NCBI RefSeq assembly: GCF_024347335.1
Contig: NZ_AP025464.1
Coordinates: 1,426,001 to 1,490,000 of the forward strand
Direction: 5' to 3'
Source: Vibrio celticus
Lineage (GTDB): Bacteria; Pseudomonadota; Gammaproteobacteria; Enterobacterales; Vibrionaceae
Length of the DNA: 64,000 bases
Made by a program: the position numbers and the translations under genes. Position 1 is the stretch's first letter. Every line of letters begins with the position of its first letter. The notes under the pieces were generated by a model that did not search any database, had not been told where the DNA came from, and saw only the letters and a list, made by a program, of their open reading frames with translations. Below, piece by piece: positions 44,063-52,158 of this stretch.

Positions 44063-44087
44063 AGGCTCGCGTGACTAGTGCGAGCCT
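44063..44087. repeat. hairpin after the ene reductase gene
   Basis: AGGCTCGC and GCGAGCCT form a perfect 8-bp stem with a 9-nt loop. No T-run follows, so terminator function is doubtful. Confidence 0.4.
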
Positions 44088-44309
44088 AATGCAGTTTAGG
44101 GGGTAAACCACAATCTGATATTAATTTGGGCTAATTATTTAACTTATGAGCCATTATGCACTTGCGCGCATTGATATTCCATTTTTAAATGATTCACTGC
44201 AATTAATCAATCGATAAAAGTTAGCGTTTGGTCAATTTAAACCACACAAATAGCAGTGAATTAGTGAACTGTGTCTACTAATCCACCAAAAAGCCCCTAC
44301 ATATCAGGC

Positions 44310-45176
44310 TTATAGACTTTTCATTTGCCAATAGCCTTCACCATTGGTTGCAAGCTGACTATGTAAATAATCTAGCGTGTCAGCAACCGTCCCTGCAATG
44401 CCTTGTGGTGGGTTAAATAACAGCAAACCACTGCCGATCAAGCGATCATCACCCTTGGGATCTCGAAGGCGAAGCTCCGACTTAATCGGACTGGGTAGCA
44501 AACCATCTTTCACCGCTGTCACACAGTGGTTCAGAATCAGTGAGCTCTTGTCATCCGTATAAAGTGGATACCAAATCAAGGCAGATACCTTCTCAGATTG
44601 CTGATACGCCTTAACCAAGGCATCGATCACCGCGAGATATTCAGAATCGGTTTCATAGGGCGGGTCGATAACAATCAGGTGATGGTTGTCGTGTTTTGCT
44701 ATGCCGTCAGGCAGTGCTTTCAAGCCATCGCCAGCGGTAATGGTGAGCTTACTTGAAACATCAAGATCGCGTTGCAGCTTCTCAATGTTGGTTTGTAATA
44801 AGTCGGCTTCATCTTGCTGAATGTCTGAAAAATAGAAGCTATCTTGGCTGCGGCCTTGTTGGTAGGTGATGGCTGCAGAACCCGGATAGAGAGAGATAAG
44901 TTGGTTCGGATTGTAGTATTCCAGCACCGACATAAAAGAAGCGAATGCCGGAGGAAGATAAGCCTTGTTTCGCCACAAGTACCCGACCCCTTCGGCAAAC
45001 TCACCAGCATGATTACTGGGTGCAGTGTTGAGGTCATAACACCCTGTACCAGAGTGGGTGTCGATAACATTGAGGCATGAATGTTGCTGCATTAATGACT
45101 GAACAAGTGCACTCAATACTGGATGCTTTAGCGCATCACCATGGTCGCCTACATGACATTGATGTCGATATTCCAT
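44310..45176 (-). CDS. rlmJ: 23S rRNA (adenine2030-N6)-methyltransferase RlmJ
   Basis: SAM-dependent methyltransferase for 23S rRNA, 288 residues. Family start MEYRHQCHVGDHGDALKHPVL corresponds to the RHxxHxGxHxDxLKH pattern; the SAM motif is NVIDTHSGTGCYDL; the adenine-methylating motif is VIDPPYE. The C-terminal region ends GEGYWQMKSL. Stands alone. It is somewhat diverged from the usual enterobacterial protein. Confidence 0.9.
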   Translation of the reverse strand: MEYRHQCHVGDHGDALKHPVLSALVQSLMQQHSCLNVIDTHSGTGCYDLNTAPSNHAGEFAEGVGYLWRNKAYLPPAFASFMSVLEYYNPNQLISLYPGSAAITYQQGRSQDSFYFSDIQQDEADLLQTNIEKLQRDLDVSSKLTITAGDGLKALPDGIAKHDNHHLIVIDPPYETDSEYLAVIDALVKAYQQSEKVSALIWYPLYTDDKSSLILNHCVTAVKDGLLPSPIKSELRLRDPKGDDRLIGSGLLLFNPPQGIAGTVADTLDYLHSQLATNGEGYWQMKSL

Positions 45177-45300
45177 TCCCTTGCCTCATTTCTACGAACA
45201 TCATCTAAACATACTTCATATCATGAGGGCTTGCCTGTTCAATCCATCGTTTTTTGAAATAGGCTCTCTTTCTGTAACTGTTTGACTCTTATAAAAAATA

Positions 45301-45332
45301 AAGCCCCTCGTTTTGTTATAAACGAAGGGCTT
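45301..45332 (-). terminator. terminator of secF2 (minus strand)
   Basis: AAGCCC/GGGCTT and TCGTTT/AAACGA stems separated by one mismatch, short loop; on the minus strand followed by TATTTTTTAT. Confidence 0.8.
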
Positions 45333-45375
45333 GTTGACGTTACTGACTAAGTCGTACAGTTAACCCATAGAGAGC

Positions 45376-46329
45376 CTAAGGGTACTCACCCTCAACTTCT
45401 ACCGGCGCTTTCACTTGGTAGTGACAAGGCTGTAGGCCAAGTAACTTAGGCAGTGTAATACCTACCGAAACTGAAGACCACGTACCGCTGACAATACCTA
45501 CAACCAGTGCAATCGCGAAACCTTGCAGTGCCGCGCCACCAAGCAGCCAAAGCGCAGATACAGTGATTAGCGTTGTTCCTGAAGTCACCATTGTTCGTGA
45601 GAAAGTCGCTTTAACCGATTCGTTAAGCAGGTTATCAGTGTCACCATTTGGATTGCCACGCAGCATTTCACGAACACGGTCGGCAATGATGATCGAGTCA
45701 TTCAATGAGTAACCGAGAATCGCTAGCACGGCCGCCAATACGGTCAAGTTGAACTCAAACTGAGTAAAAGCGAACAGACCCAAGATAAGCGTCACGTCAT
45801 AGATGATCGCGGCAAGCGCGCCGAGTGCCAAACGCCATTCAAATCGAACACTTAGGTACAGCATGATCATTAGGAAACACACCAATACCGCCAAGCCACC
45901 TTGGTCAACCATGTCTTGACCTACTTGAGGGCCAACCACGCTGCTGTTAAGCACTTTTACTTGGTCACTTACAGAAGACAAAGCATCCACTAAGTTTGGC
46001 TGTGGGGCGTCTGTCAGTTGGCTGTAACGGATTGTCCAGCGATCCTGCTCTGCCATACCAACCACTTGCACGTCTTGTTGGAAAGCCGTATCAAGTTTTG
46101 TTTTTAACGCATCTTTGGTGACTTGATCAGAGAGCTGAACCTCAGCAACCACACCACCTGTGAAGTCCAAGCCCCAGTTAAAACCTTTCACCGCCACCAG
46201 CATCACAGAGCTCATGAACAGCACAATAGATATCGCAGACATCACCTTACGAAGGCGAGTCATATTCTTATCCGAAATATAGCTATTTGAAAAATAGCGG
46301 TCTGAAATAGTCATTTTTGAAGTACTCAT
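45376..46329 (-). CDS. secF2: protein translocase subunit SecF (second set)
   Basis: Inner-membrane partner of SecD that uses ion flux to pull exported proteins through SecYEG. 317 residues with an N-terminal membrane helix, the FNWGLDFTGGVVAEVQ motif, the periplasmic P4 region, and five further helices including LAILGYSLNDSIIIADRVRE and FSRTMVTSGTTLITVSALWL. Two bases after secD2. The presence of vemP upstream marks this as the regulated SecDF2 set of vibrios rather than the constitutive SecDF1. Confidence 0.93.
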   Translation of the reverse strand: MSTSKMTISDRYFSNSYISDKNMTRLRKVMSAISIVLFMSSVMLVAVKGFNWGLDFTGGVVAEVQLSDQVTKDALKTKLDTAFQQDVQVVGMAEQDRWTIRYSQLTDAPQPNLVDALSSVSDQVKVLNSSVVGPQVGQDMVDQGGLAVLVCFLMIMLYLSVRFEWRLALGALAAIIYDVTLILGLFAFTQFEFNLTVLAAVLAILGYSLNDSIIIADRVREMLRGNPNGDTDNLLNESVKATFSRTMVTSGTTLITVSALWLLGGAALQGFAIALVVGIVSGTWSSVSVGITLPKLLGLQPCHYQVKAPVEVEGEYP

Positions 46330-46331
46330 GC

Positions 46332-48125
46332 TTAAATCCTTACATCGTGGCGTTGGTCACGCCCCCAAACCAAATTGATGATCGCTCGTGAAGCAAAAAT
46401 GCCCGTGAACATACTGGTTAGAAGACCTAAACCCAGTGTCAGAGCGAAGCCCTGAATCGGTCCATTACCGATTGTGTATAGAGCCACAGCAACGATCATG
46501 GTGGTGACGTTAGCATCGAAAATTGACGAGAATGCGCTATCGAAACCACGATCGATAGAGCTAGCAAAGCTGCGCCCTTCTTTCATCTTGTCTCGAATAC
46601 GCTCGAAGATAAGCACATTAGTGTCTACCGCCATACCAACGGTCAGTACCAAGCCCGCAATACCCGGCAGAGTTAATACCGCACCCGGTAGCAAAGCAAT
46701 CAAACCAAACAACGTGGTCATGTTAACCACCAATGCACAGTTCGCGACCCAACCAAGGCGGCGGTACCATAGCGCCATAAACGTTAGAGTAAGACCAAGG
46801 CCAAGAGCCAAAGCAGCAAAGCCATTCGTTACGTTTTCAGCACCCAGAGATGGGCCAATGGTACGCTCTTCAATGATGGTAACAGGCGCTGTTAATGAAC
46901 CTGCACGTAGCAGTAGAGCAAGCTCTTGTGCGTCTGCCATGCTGCCTGCACCAGTAATTCTGAAACGGCTACCCAATTGAGATTGGATGTTCGCCACACT
47001 GATCACTTCACTGGTTTTTTCGCTGTTACCGGCTCTGTCACGGCTGTATTCGCTGTAAACGGTTGCCATTGGCTTGCCGATGTTATGGCGAGAAAACTCA
47101 GACATTTTCTTACCACCAGAAGAATCAAGCGTGATGTTTACTTCTGCACTGCCCATTTCACCAATGCCACTGCGTGCATCGATAATGTGTTCACCGCTCA
47201 GCACTGCTTTGCGAGCAACCACGACACGATTACCATCTGAATCTTTCAGAGTTTGAGTATTGCGCGTTGCGTTGTCGTACACAGAGTAGAACGCTAATGA
47301 AGCCGTAGCACCAATCACGTCTTTCGCAGCTGCAGGGTCTTGTACACCCGGTAATTCGATACGGATACGGCTTTCACCTTGGCGTTGAATCGATGCCTCA
47401 GTGATGCCTAGCTCTTCAATACGGCTGCGCATGATTTGCAGGTTTTGTTGAACCGTTAGGTTGCGTAGCGTTCTTTGTTCTTCTTCAGACTGAGTTAACG
47501 TTAGCGATTTATCTGAACGGTCACGCTGCCATTGTGGGAACTCTTCACGAATCAGTTTTTGTGCTTTCTCGAAATCTGCATCAGTGCGGAAGTTAAATTC
47601 AACTTGGTTGTTCACCACTTTACCGCGTGCATAACGTACTTGGCTGGTGATTTCATCGACCACAGATTGCGCTTGTGCGTGGTAAACCGGTTCCATGTCC
47701 ACTTCTAGCAGGAACTGCACACCACCACGTAAGTCAAGGCCTAGCTGAATCGGTGCGAAGCCCATGTCAGTCAACCATTTCGGTGCTGCTGGCTCCATCG
47801 CTAGCGCAACCGTCGCGTTGTCCAATAGGCGCTCATTCAGCACCTCTTTGGCTTTCGCTTGTTGCTCTGCATCTTCCAAGATCACAACCAAACGGTTGTC
47901 TTTTTGAAATGCCGATTTGGCTTGAATGCCTTCGCTCGCAAGGTATTGGGTAATTTGGCTCGCATCGATGGTCTGTTCGGAACGATTGTTAATTTGAACC
48001 GATGCATTCTCGCCATACCAAGAAGGTAAAGCACTCAGAACCATGATGATGATAGTGGCGATAAGCACCACGTATTTCCACTTTGAGTAGTGGTTTATTT
48101 GTTTTCTTTGAATGCGTTTTTTCAC
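46332..48125 (-). CDS. secD2: protein translocase subunit SecD (second set)
   Basis: About 598-residue SecD: an N-terminal membrane helix, the LGLDLRGGVQFLLEVDM motif, a large periplasmic P1 domain, then five helices including LPGIAGLVLTVGMAVDTNVLIF and FERIRDKMKEGRS. No ATG is available: a GTG at 48125 has AAGAAGAGA about 9 bp upstream; a TTG at 48131 lies only about 3 bp from it, so I choose GTG. A non-ATG start with a guarded ribosome site fits the known VemP-controlled translation of secD2 in V. alginolyticus. In that species SecDF2 is expressed when Na+ is low. Confidence 0.9.
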   Translation of the reverse strand: MKKRIQRKQINHYSKWKYVVLIATIIIMVLSALPSWYGENASVQINNRSEQTIDASQITQYLASEGIQAKSAFQKDNRLVVILEDAEQQAKAKEVLNERLLDNATVALAMEPAAPKWLTDMGFAPIQLGLDLRGGVQFLLEVDMEPVYHAQAQSVVDEITSQVRYARGKVVNNQVEFNFRTDADFEKAQKLIREEFPQWQRDRSDKSLTLTQSEEEQRTLRNLTVQQNLQIMRSRIEELGITEASIQRQGESRIRIELPGVQDPAAAKDVIGATASLAFYSVYDNATRNTQTLKDSDGNRVVVARKAVLSGEHIIDARSGIGEMGSAEVNITLDSSGGKKMSEFSRHNIGKPMATVYSEYSRDRAGNSEKTSEVISVANIQSQLGSRFRITGAGSMADAQELALLLRAGSLTAPVTIIEERTIGPSLGAENVTNGFAALALGLGLTLTFMALWYRRLGWVANCALVVNMTTLFGLIALLPGAVLTLPGIAGLVLTVGMAVDTNVLIFERIRDKMKEGRSFASSIDRGFDSAFSSIFDANVTTMIVAVALYTIGNGPIQGFALTLGLGLLTSMFTGIFASRAIINLVWGRDQRHDVRI

Positions 48126-48306
48126 AGTCAAGATCTCTTCTTTGAACTAATATTTTGCGAACACGAGCAATGGCTAATCGCAACCAGAACAAGCTGATTG
48201 AAAGATAGTGATGCTAAAGCTGATGTCGCTATGTTTGTTTTGGTTAATTGGCGAGTTCAACGGGCACAAGTGGCGCCATCGATACGACCAATTTAGGGTC
48301 AAACGA

Positions 48307-48813
48307 TTAGCTAAGAAGTTCTCGGAAATGCGAGTATTGGATGTTGCCCTCTTTCCACCCAGCAAGCCGGGAGGACGGAGAACTCACAATGCTGGTCCAG
48401 TGCTGCTTGGAATCCAACAACGGTGTGTTGAAAAGCAGAGAAGCCAGTAATGAAGGGGGAGAGAAGTCGATCAGTAGGTGATAAGCAGGCTCAAGATCGG
48501 CCACGCTTTCTTGCTCGTTACTGAGCATACGTCTGAAGTTTGCTGCTTGAAGGCTTGATTCGGTGTCGTGATAGTTGGAACTGTCACCAGAAGGTACTGT
48601 GCCAAACTGAGCCTTATCGCACTCTAAGTAGCTCGACGGATTATCCGTATCAGCTTGTTTACAAAGATCATTTTTTGAAGATTGCTCTTGAGCCGAGTAT
48701 ATTTGAAATGGCTTAGAAGGCAACGAATAGCCGTTAGAATTCACTAAGCCAAAGCTCAGTAAAAACAACATTAAGACTAATCGGGTACCCAGTTTAAGCA
48801 ATCTAATATCCAA
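48307..48813 (-). CDS. vemP: VemP-type export-monitoring arrest peptide
   Basis: A 168-residue exported regulatory protein upstream of secD2-secF2. The N-terminus is a signal peptide (Arg/Lys at 4, 7, 11, then LVLMLFLLSFGLV). Near the C-terminus is RLAGWKEGN followed by Y160, strongly like the V. alginolyticus VemP arrest segment (R-x-x-GWKE-x-N...Y), where translation stalls until the chain is pulled by active SecDF. Start appears to be TTG at 48813; a nearby ATG at 48820 is out of frame. Expected role: when export slows, the stalled ribosome opens mRNA structure and allows SecD2/F2 translation. Confidence 0.85.
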   Translation of the reverse strand: MDIRLLKLGTRLVLMLFLLSFGLVNSNGYSLPSKPFQIYSAQEQSSKNDLCKQADTDNPSSYLECDKAQFGTVPSGDSSNYHDTESSLQAANFRRMLSNEQESVADLEPAYHLLIDFSPPSLLASLLFNTPLLDSKQHWTSIVSSPSSRLAGWKEGNIQYSHFRELLS

Positions 48814-48993
48814 ACAACATTCTCGTAGATCGTCAATCTACAATACAAATGAAACGCTGTCTTGATTTAAAACATTTTTTTAGAAAATGATTCGATGCAA
48901 CCGATTAAGCACCCTCGCAATTTAGATTTACATAGATCTAAAACGGCTTAACAACTGGTGATGGATAGATGTTATGAATAGTAGAAAAACAAG

Positions 48994-49020
48994 AAAGCCA
49001 AGCGGTGCTCGCTTGGCTTT
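48994..49020 (-). terminator. terminator of the first M16 peptidase gene (minus strand)
   Basis: AAAGCCAAGC and GCTTGGCTTT form a perfect 10-bp stem, extended by a G-C pair, with loop GTGCT; on the minus strand followed by CTTGTTTTTC. Confidence 0.8.
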
Positions 49021-49039
49021 GAGTTGTCTCTTTCTGTTG

Positions 49040-49088
49040 GCTTCAAGCTTCAAGCTTTAGGCTTTAGGCTTTAGGCTTTAGGCTTTAG
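49040..49088. repeat. tandem heptamer array at the end of an M16 peptidase gene
   Basis: Seven consecutive 7-bp units: two GCTTCAA and five GCTTTAG. On the coding strand the array begins within the last three sense codons and the stop (Pro-Lys-Ala-stop) and runs on into the 3' untranslated region. Copy number could vary by slippage; because a stop codon recurs in each frame soon after, changes would alter at most the last residues. Confidence 0.85.
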
Positions 49089-51864
49089 GACGCATGATGT
49101 TCTTAACCTTACGGCTATTTTCACCAAAGATGCGTTGGACAAGTTGATTCATGTCTTCCGCAGTGATCGACCTCGCCACTCGCTCAACTTGAGACAAAGC
49201 TTCGATATCATAACCATGAAGTAAATAACGAGACAGGTACCATGCTTGGTCAATAGAGCTCATCTCGAGAGGTGTGAAGTCCGCTTCAAACTGTTTCACG
49301 ACTGCGTGCATTTCCTTTTCAGAGACGCCTTGTAAAAGGTCTGCAATCACTTTATCGATCGCCACTTCGACTTGGTCAACGTTCTCCGGCGCTACCATCG
49401 CCCCGATAACCCACTCGCCACTCAGCTCACTATCTGCTGATGCTGAATACGTATATGGCGAGTAATCTAAGCTCAACTCTTCACGAATATAAGCATCTAA
49501 GCGAGTCGCCAGCAGTCGTTCTAGCAAGTTTTCCATGAAGATATCTTTTGCCGTTACGCCTTGGTCGGTTTCGGCTTCAGGTTCAGGTTCAGGTTCAGAG
49601 ATGACTCGTAAGATGTACTCTGCACTATTCACATTGTTGATCGCTAAATCAATGCGTGATTCAGATGGCTGTTTGTAAGCCACCTTAAATTCAGGAACCT
49701 CAGCTTTTTCTAATGGAATCGAAGCCAAGTATTGCTCAACCAAAGGCTTTAATTCACTTGGGTCGATGTCACCCACGATCACCAATTGGTTATGCCTCAT
49801 TTGACCAAACAATTGCTGATGAAGATTAGCGACGTCTTCCACAGAAACCGCTTCAACACGTTCTTTATCAACAAAGAGGTGACGACTGTCTTGACGATAG
49901 ATATTCTGGTTTCTTGCGCGCTCAAACTGACCAACAGGGCTGCTCAAGAAAGATTCTTGACCTTGTACAAACTCCTGTTTCACTGCCTCTAACTGCTCGG
50001 GAACAATTTTAGGCGCAGTTATGAAGGTATAAAGCGCAGCAAACGTATCTTTAAGTCCGTCTTTACTGATATTAAATTCAATACCATGACGAGTATTACC
50101 AATGAAAGAATCGGCGCTAATATTTTCACGATCAAAGTACGCTAAAAGCTCAGAGCCCGTAAACTCACCGACACCACTTCGAGCGAAGGTAGGTAACGCA
50201 ACCTCAACCGCTGGGTACAAGTTCGGATCCAAAGCCGCTTTTCCGCCGAGGCTCATGTACATCACCCCAACATCATCACCTGCCTCATAATCACGCAGGT
50301 ACCACATGTCGATGCCATTGCTTAACGTCCACTTTTGGATGTATGGGTCGACAGACATTTGTTCAGCAAGTACAACCTCGCCTTGCGAGCTAGGTACAGC
50401 AAAAGCACTCGCTGTTCCAATCGCAAGCGGCGGAACTCCCGCCTCGCTATACGTGGCTTTTAAACTATCGAGAGAGTTGATGATCGCTGCTCTGTCTTCA
50501 GAGTCGTCCATCCCAATAACAATAAAGTAATCATCAGAAAGTAAATTCTTGATGTTGTCGTTAATCACTTCAAGGCTCAAGTTAGCGATGAAAGCTTCCA
50601 AGCTAGCTTGATAATCTTTCTGTGATTGGACTATTCGATCATTGACTAACGCACTCACTTTGTAATTCGCGTGTTCAACACTGTCCATTTTATCCCAGTT
50701 ATGCTCGATGTTATCCAGCAAGTCTTGGTAGTAGTGCTGTTCGCCAGCAATATCCGTTTCCGAAACACCAAAATCACGCAATGACGCCAATGTAGAAAGC
50801 AGCTCTTGTTGGATAACTTCACGGTCTCCAGCCGGAAACCCAACACTTATTGATGAATAGTGCAGAGCGCCCATCTGATAGCCATCAGATGCTATCCATT
50901 GAGTCGGCAGCGCAGCATCATTGAACACCGCTTCTAATCGTAGTCGAATCAATTGTTGAGCGGTTTCATCTAACCAGCGTTGATGCTGCTGAGCATGATT
51001 TTCAACTCTATTTAAACCTCGGTTAAACGTCAGAGTGATGCTTGGCGCTTCTCTTCCTGCGTACTCAACATAATCACCTTCATTGAATGACGTCGTTTTC
51101 TGTTTCTCTGGTCTCGGCGTATCACCACGCTCCCAGCTAGAAAACTTTTCTTCAATGAGTGGAATCACGGTTTTGATGTCCACATCACCAGAAACGACCA
51201 GCTCTACTATTTGAGGTTGATACCAAGTCTGATAAAAGTTGGTGATGCCTTGAGGAGTAGCATTCACGATCGACGATTTCGTCCCTAGTGCATCTTGTGA
51301 TTCGTACGGGCCGCCTTCAATGAAGTGATCATAATATATATCTCCGAATGACTTATCATCGAGGCGAGCCATACGGAACTCACCAAGAACCACGCCTTTT
51401 TCTTTTTCGACTTCTGAACTTGATAGATCCAGGCCATCACCAATGTCACGCATCCACGTCAAAGCAGACTGCAATTGAATGTTATCTGGCAAATCTAACT
51501 GGTAGACCGTCTCTTCATAAGAGGTGTAGGCATTAATATCAGCACCAAAGCTAGCGCCTGCGTCTTCGAATAGACGAATCACATCATTTTGAGAGAAATT
51601 CTTACTGCCATTGAATGCCATGTGTTCCAAAAAGTGCGCGTAGCCTTCTTGTTGAGAAGTCTCTTGAATTGAGCCCGCGTGCACGACTAAACGCACAGAG
51701 ACAGAGTCCTCATGATCTGGATAAACATGATAAGTAAGGCCATTTTCTAGTTGGCCTGAAGTCCATGCCGGATCCGGCTGGATTGGCGTTTCAGTAGTTT
51801 TTGATGTTGAGCTACAGCCAACTAAGGTGAGGCATAGAGCCGTGGCTAAATAATATGTTTTCAT
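49078..51864 (-). CDS. M16-family zinc metallopeptidase lipoprotein
   Basis: A 928-residue pitrilysin/insulinase-type peptidase anchored as a lipoprotein: signal peptide with LVGC (Cys17). The inverted zinc motif is HFLEH at 77-81 (GYAHFLEHMAFNG), with the distal Glu in EVEKEKGVVLGEF. Two M16 halves are present: catalytic N-terminal and inactive C-terminal domains, each with an M16-C subdomain. Likely degrades peptides in the periplasm. Followed by a near-copy gene upstream (52159-54921), so the two form a tandem paralogous pair, each with its own terminator. Confidence 0.92.
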   Translation of the reverse strand: MKTYYLATALCLTLVGCSSTSKTTETPIQPDPAWTSGQLENGLTYHVYPDHEDSVSVRLVVHAGSIQETSQQEGYAHFLEHMAFNGSKNFSQNDVIRLFEDAGASFGADINAYTSYEETVYQLDLPDNIQLQSALTWMRDIGDGLDLSSSEVEKEKGVVLGEFRMARLDDKSFGDIYYDHFIEGGPYESQDALGTKSSIVNATPQGITNFYQTWYQPQIVELVVSGDVDIKTVIPLIEEKFSSWERGDTPRPEKQKTTSFNEGDYVEYAGREAPSITLTFNRGLNRVENHAQQHQRWLDETAQQLIRLRLEAVFNDAALPTQWIASDGYQMGALHYSSISVGFPAGDREVIQQELLSTLASLRDFGVSETDIAGEQHYYQDLLDNIEHNWDKMDSVEHANYKVSALVNDRIVQSQKDYQASLEAFIANLSLEVINDNIKNLLSDDYFIVIGMDDSEDRAAIINSLDSLKATYSEAGVPPLAIGTASAFAVPSSQGEVVLAEQMSVDPYIQKWTLSNGIDMWYLRDYEAGDDVGVMYMSLGGKAALDPNLYPAVEVALPTFARSGVGEFTGSELLAYFDRENISADSFIGNTRHGIEFNISKDGLKDTFAALYTFITAPKIVPEQLEAVKQEFVQGQESFLSSPVGQFERARNQNIYRQDSRHLFVDKERVEAVSVEDVANLHQQLFGQMRHNQLVIVGDIDPSELKPLVEQYLASIPLEKAEVPEFKVAYKQPSESRIDLAINNVNSAEYILRVISEPEPEPEAETDQGVTAKDIFMENLLERLLATRLDAYIREELSLDYSPYTYSASADSELSGEWVIGAMVAPENVDQVEVAIDKVIADLLQGVSEKEMHAVVKQFEADFTPLEMSSIDQAWYLSRYLLHGYDIEALSQVERVARSITAEDMNQLVQRIFGENSRKVKNIMRPKA

Positions 51865-52069
51865 AACAACCTCTTAATGTCATTCATCGACAATATACAG
51901 ATTGAGCTAACGATTATTATTTAATATTGAACCGGATGAGTATCTTTGTGATCTAGATCTTTATTTTATAAATCATCAATCGTTATGTAAGATCGCTGTG
52001 CTCATTTAAATAGGCATTTAGATAAGAGCCTATTACATCGATTTTAGACTCGCTTGTCAGTGCAATAAA

Positions 52070-52095
52070 AAGCCAAATGCTTGAACATTTGGCTT
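52070..52095 (-). terminator. terminator of the second M16 peptidase gene (minus strand)
   Basis: AAGCCAAATG and CATTTGGCTT form a perfect 10-bp stem; on the minus strand followed by TTTATTG. Confidence 0.8.
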
Positions 52096-52158
52096 GTAAG
52101 TGAATCCACATAAAAAAGTAGAAGCGGCTTTCAAGAAAAACCACTCACCTAACTAGAC

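Noticed and set aside
44063..44087. Hairpin after the ene reductase gene as a terminator
   Set aside because: Perfect stem but no T-run on either strand.
49040..49088. Phase-variation switch by the heptamer array
   Set aside because: The array affects only the last residues and the untranslated tail, so slippage would not turn the gene on or off.
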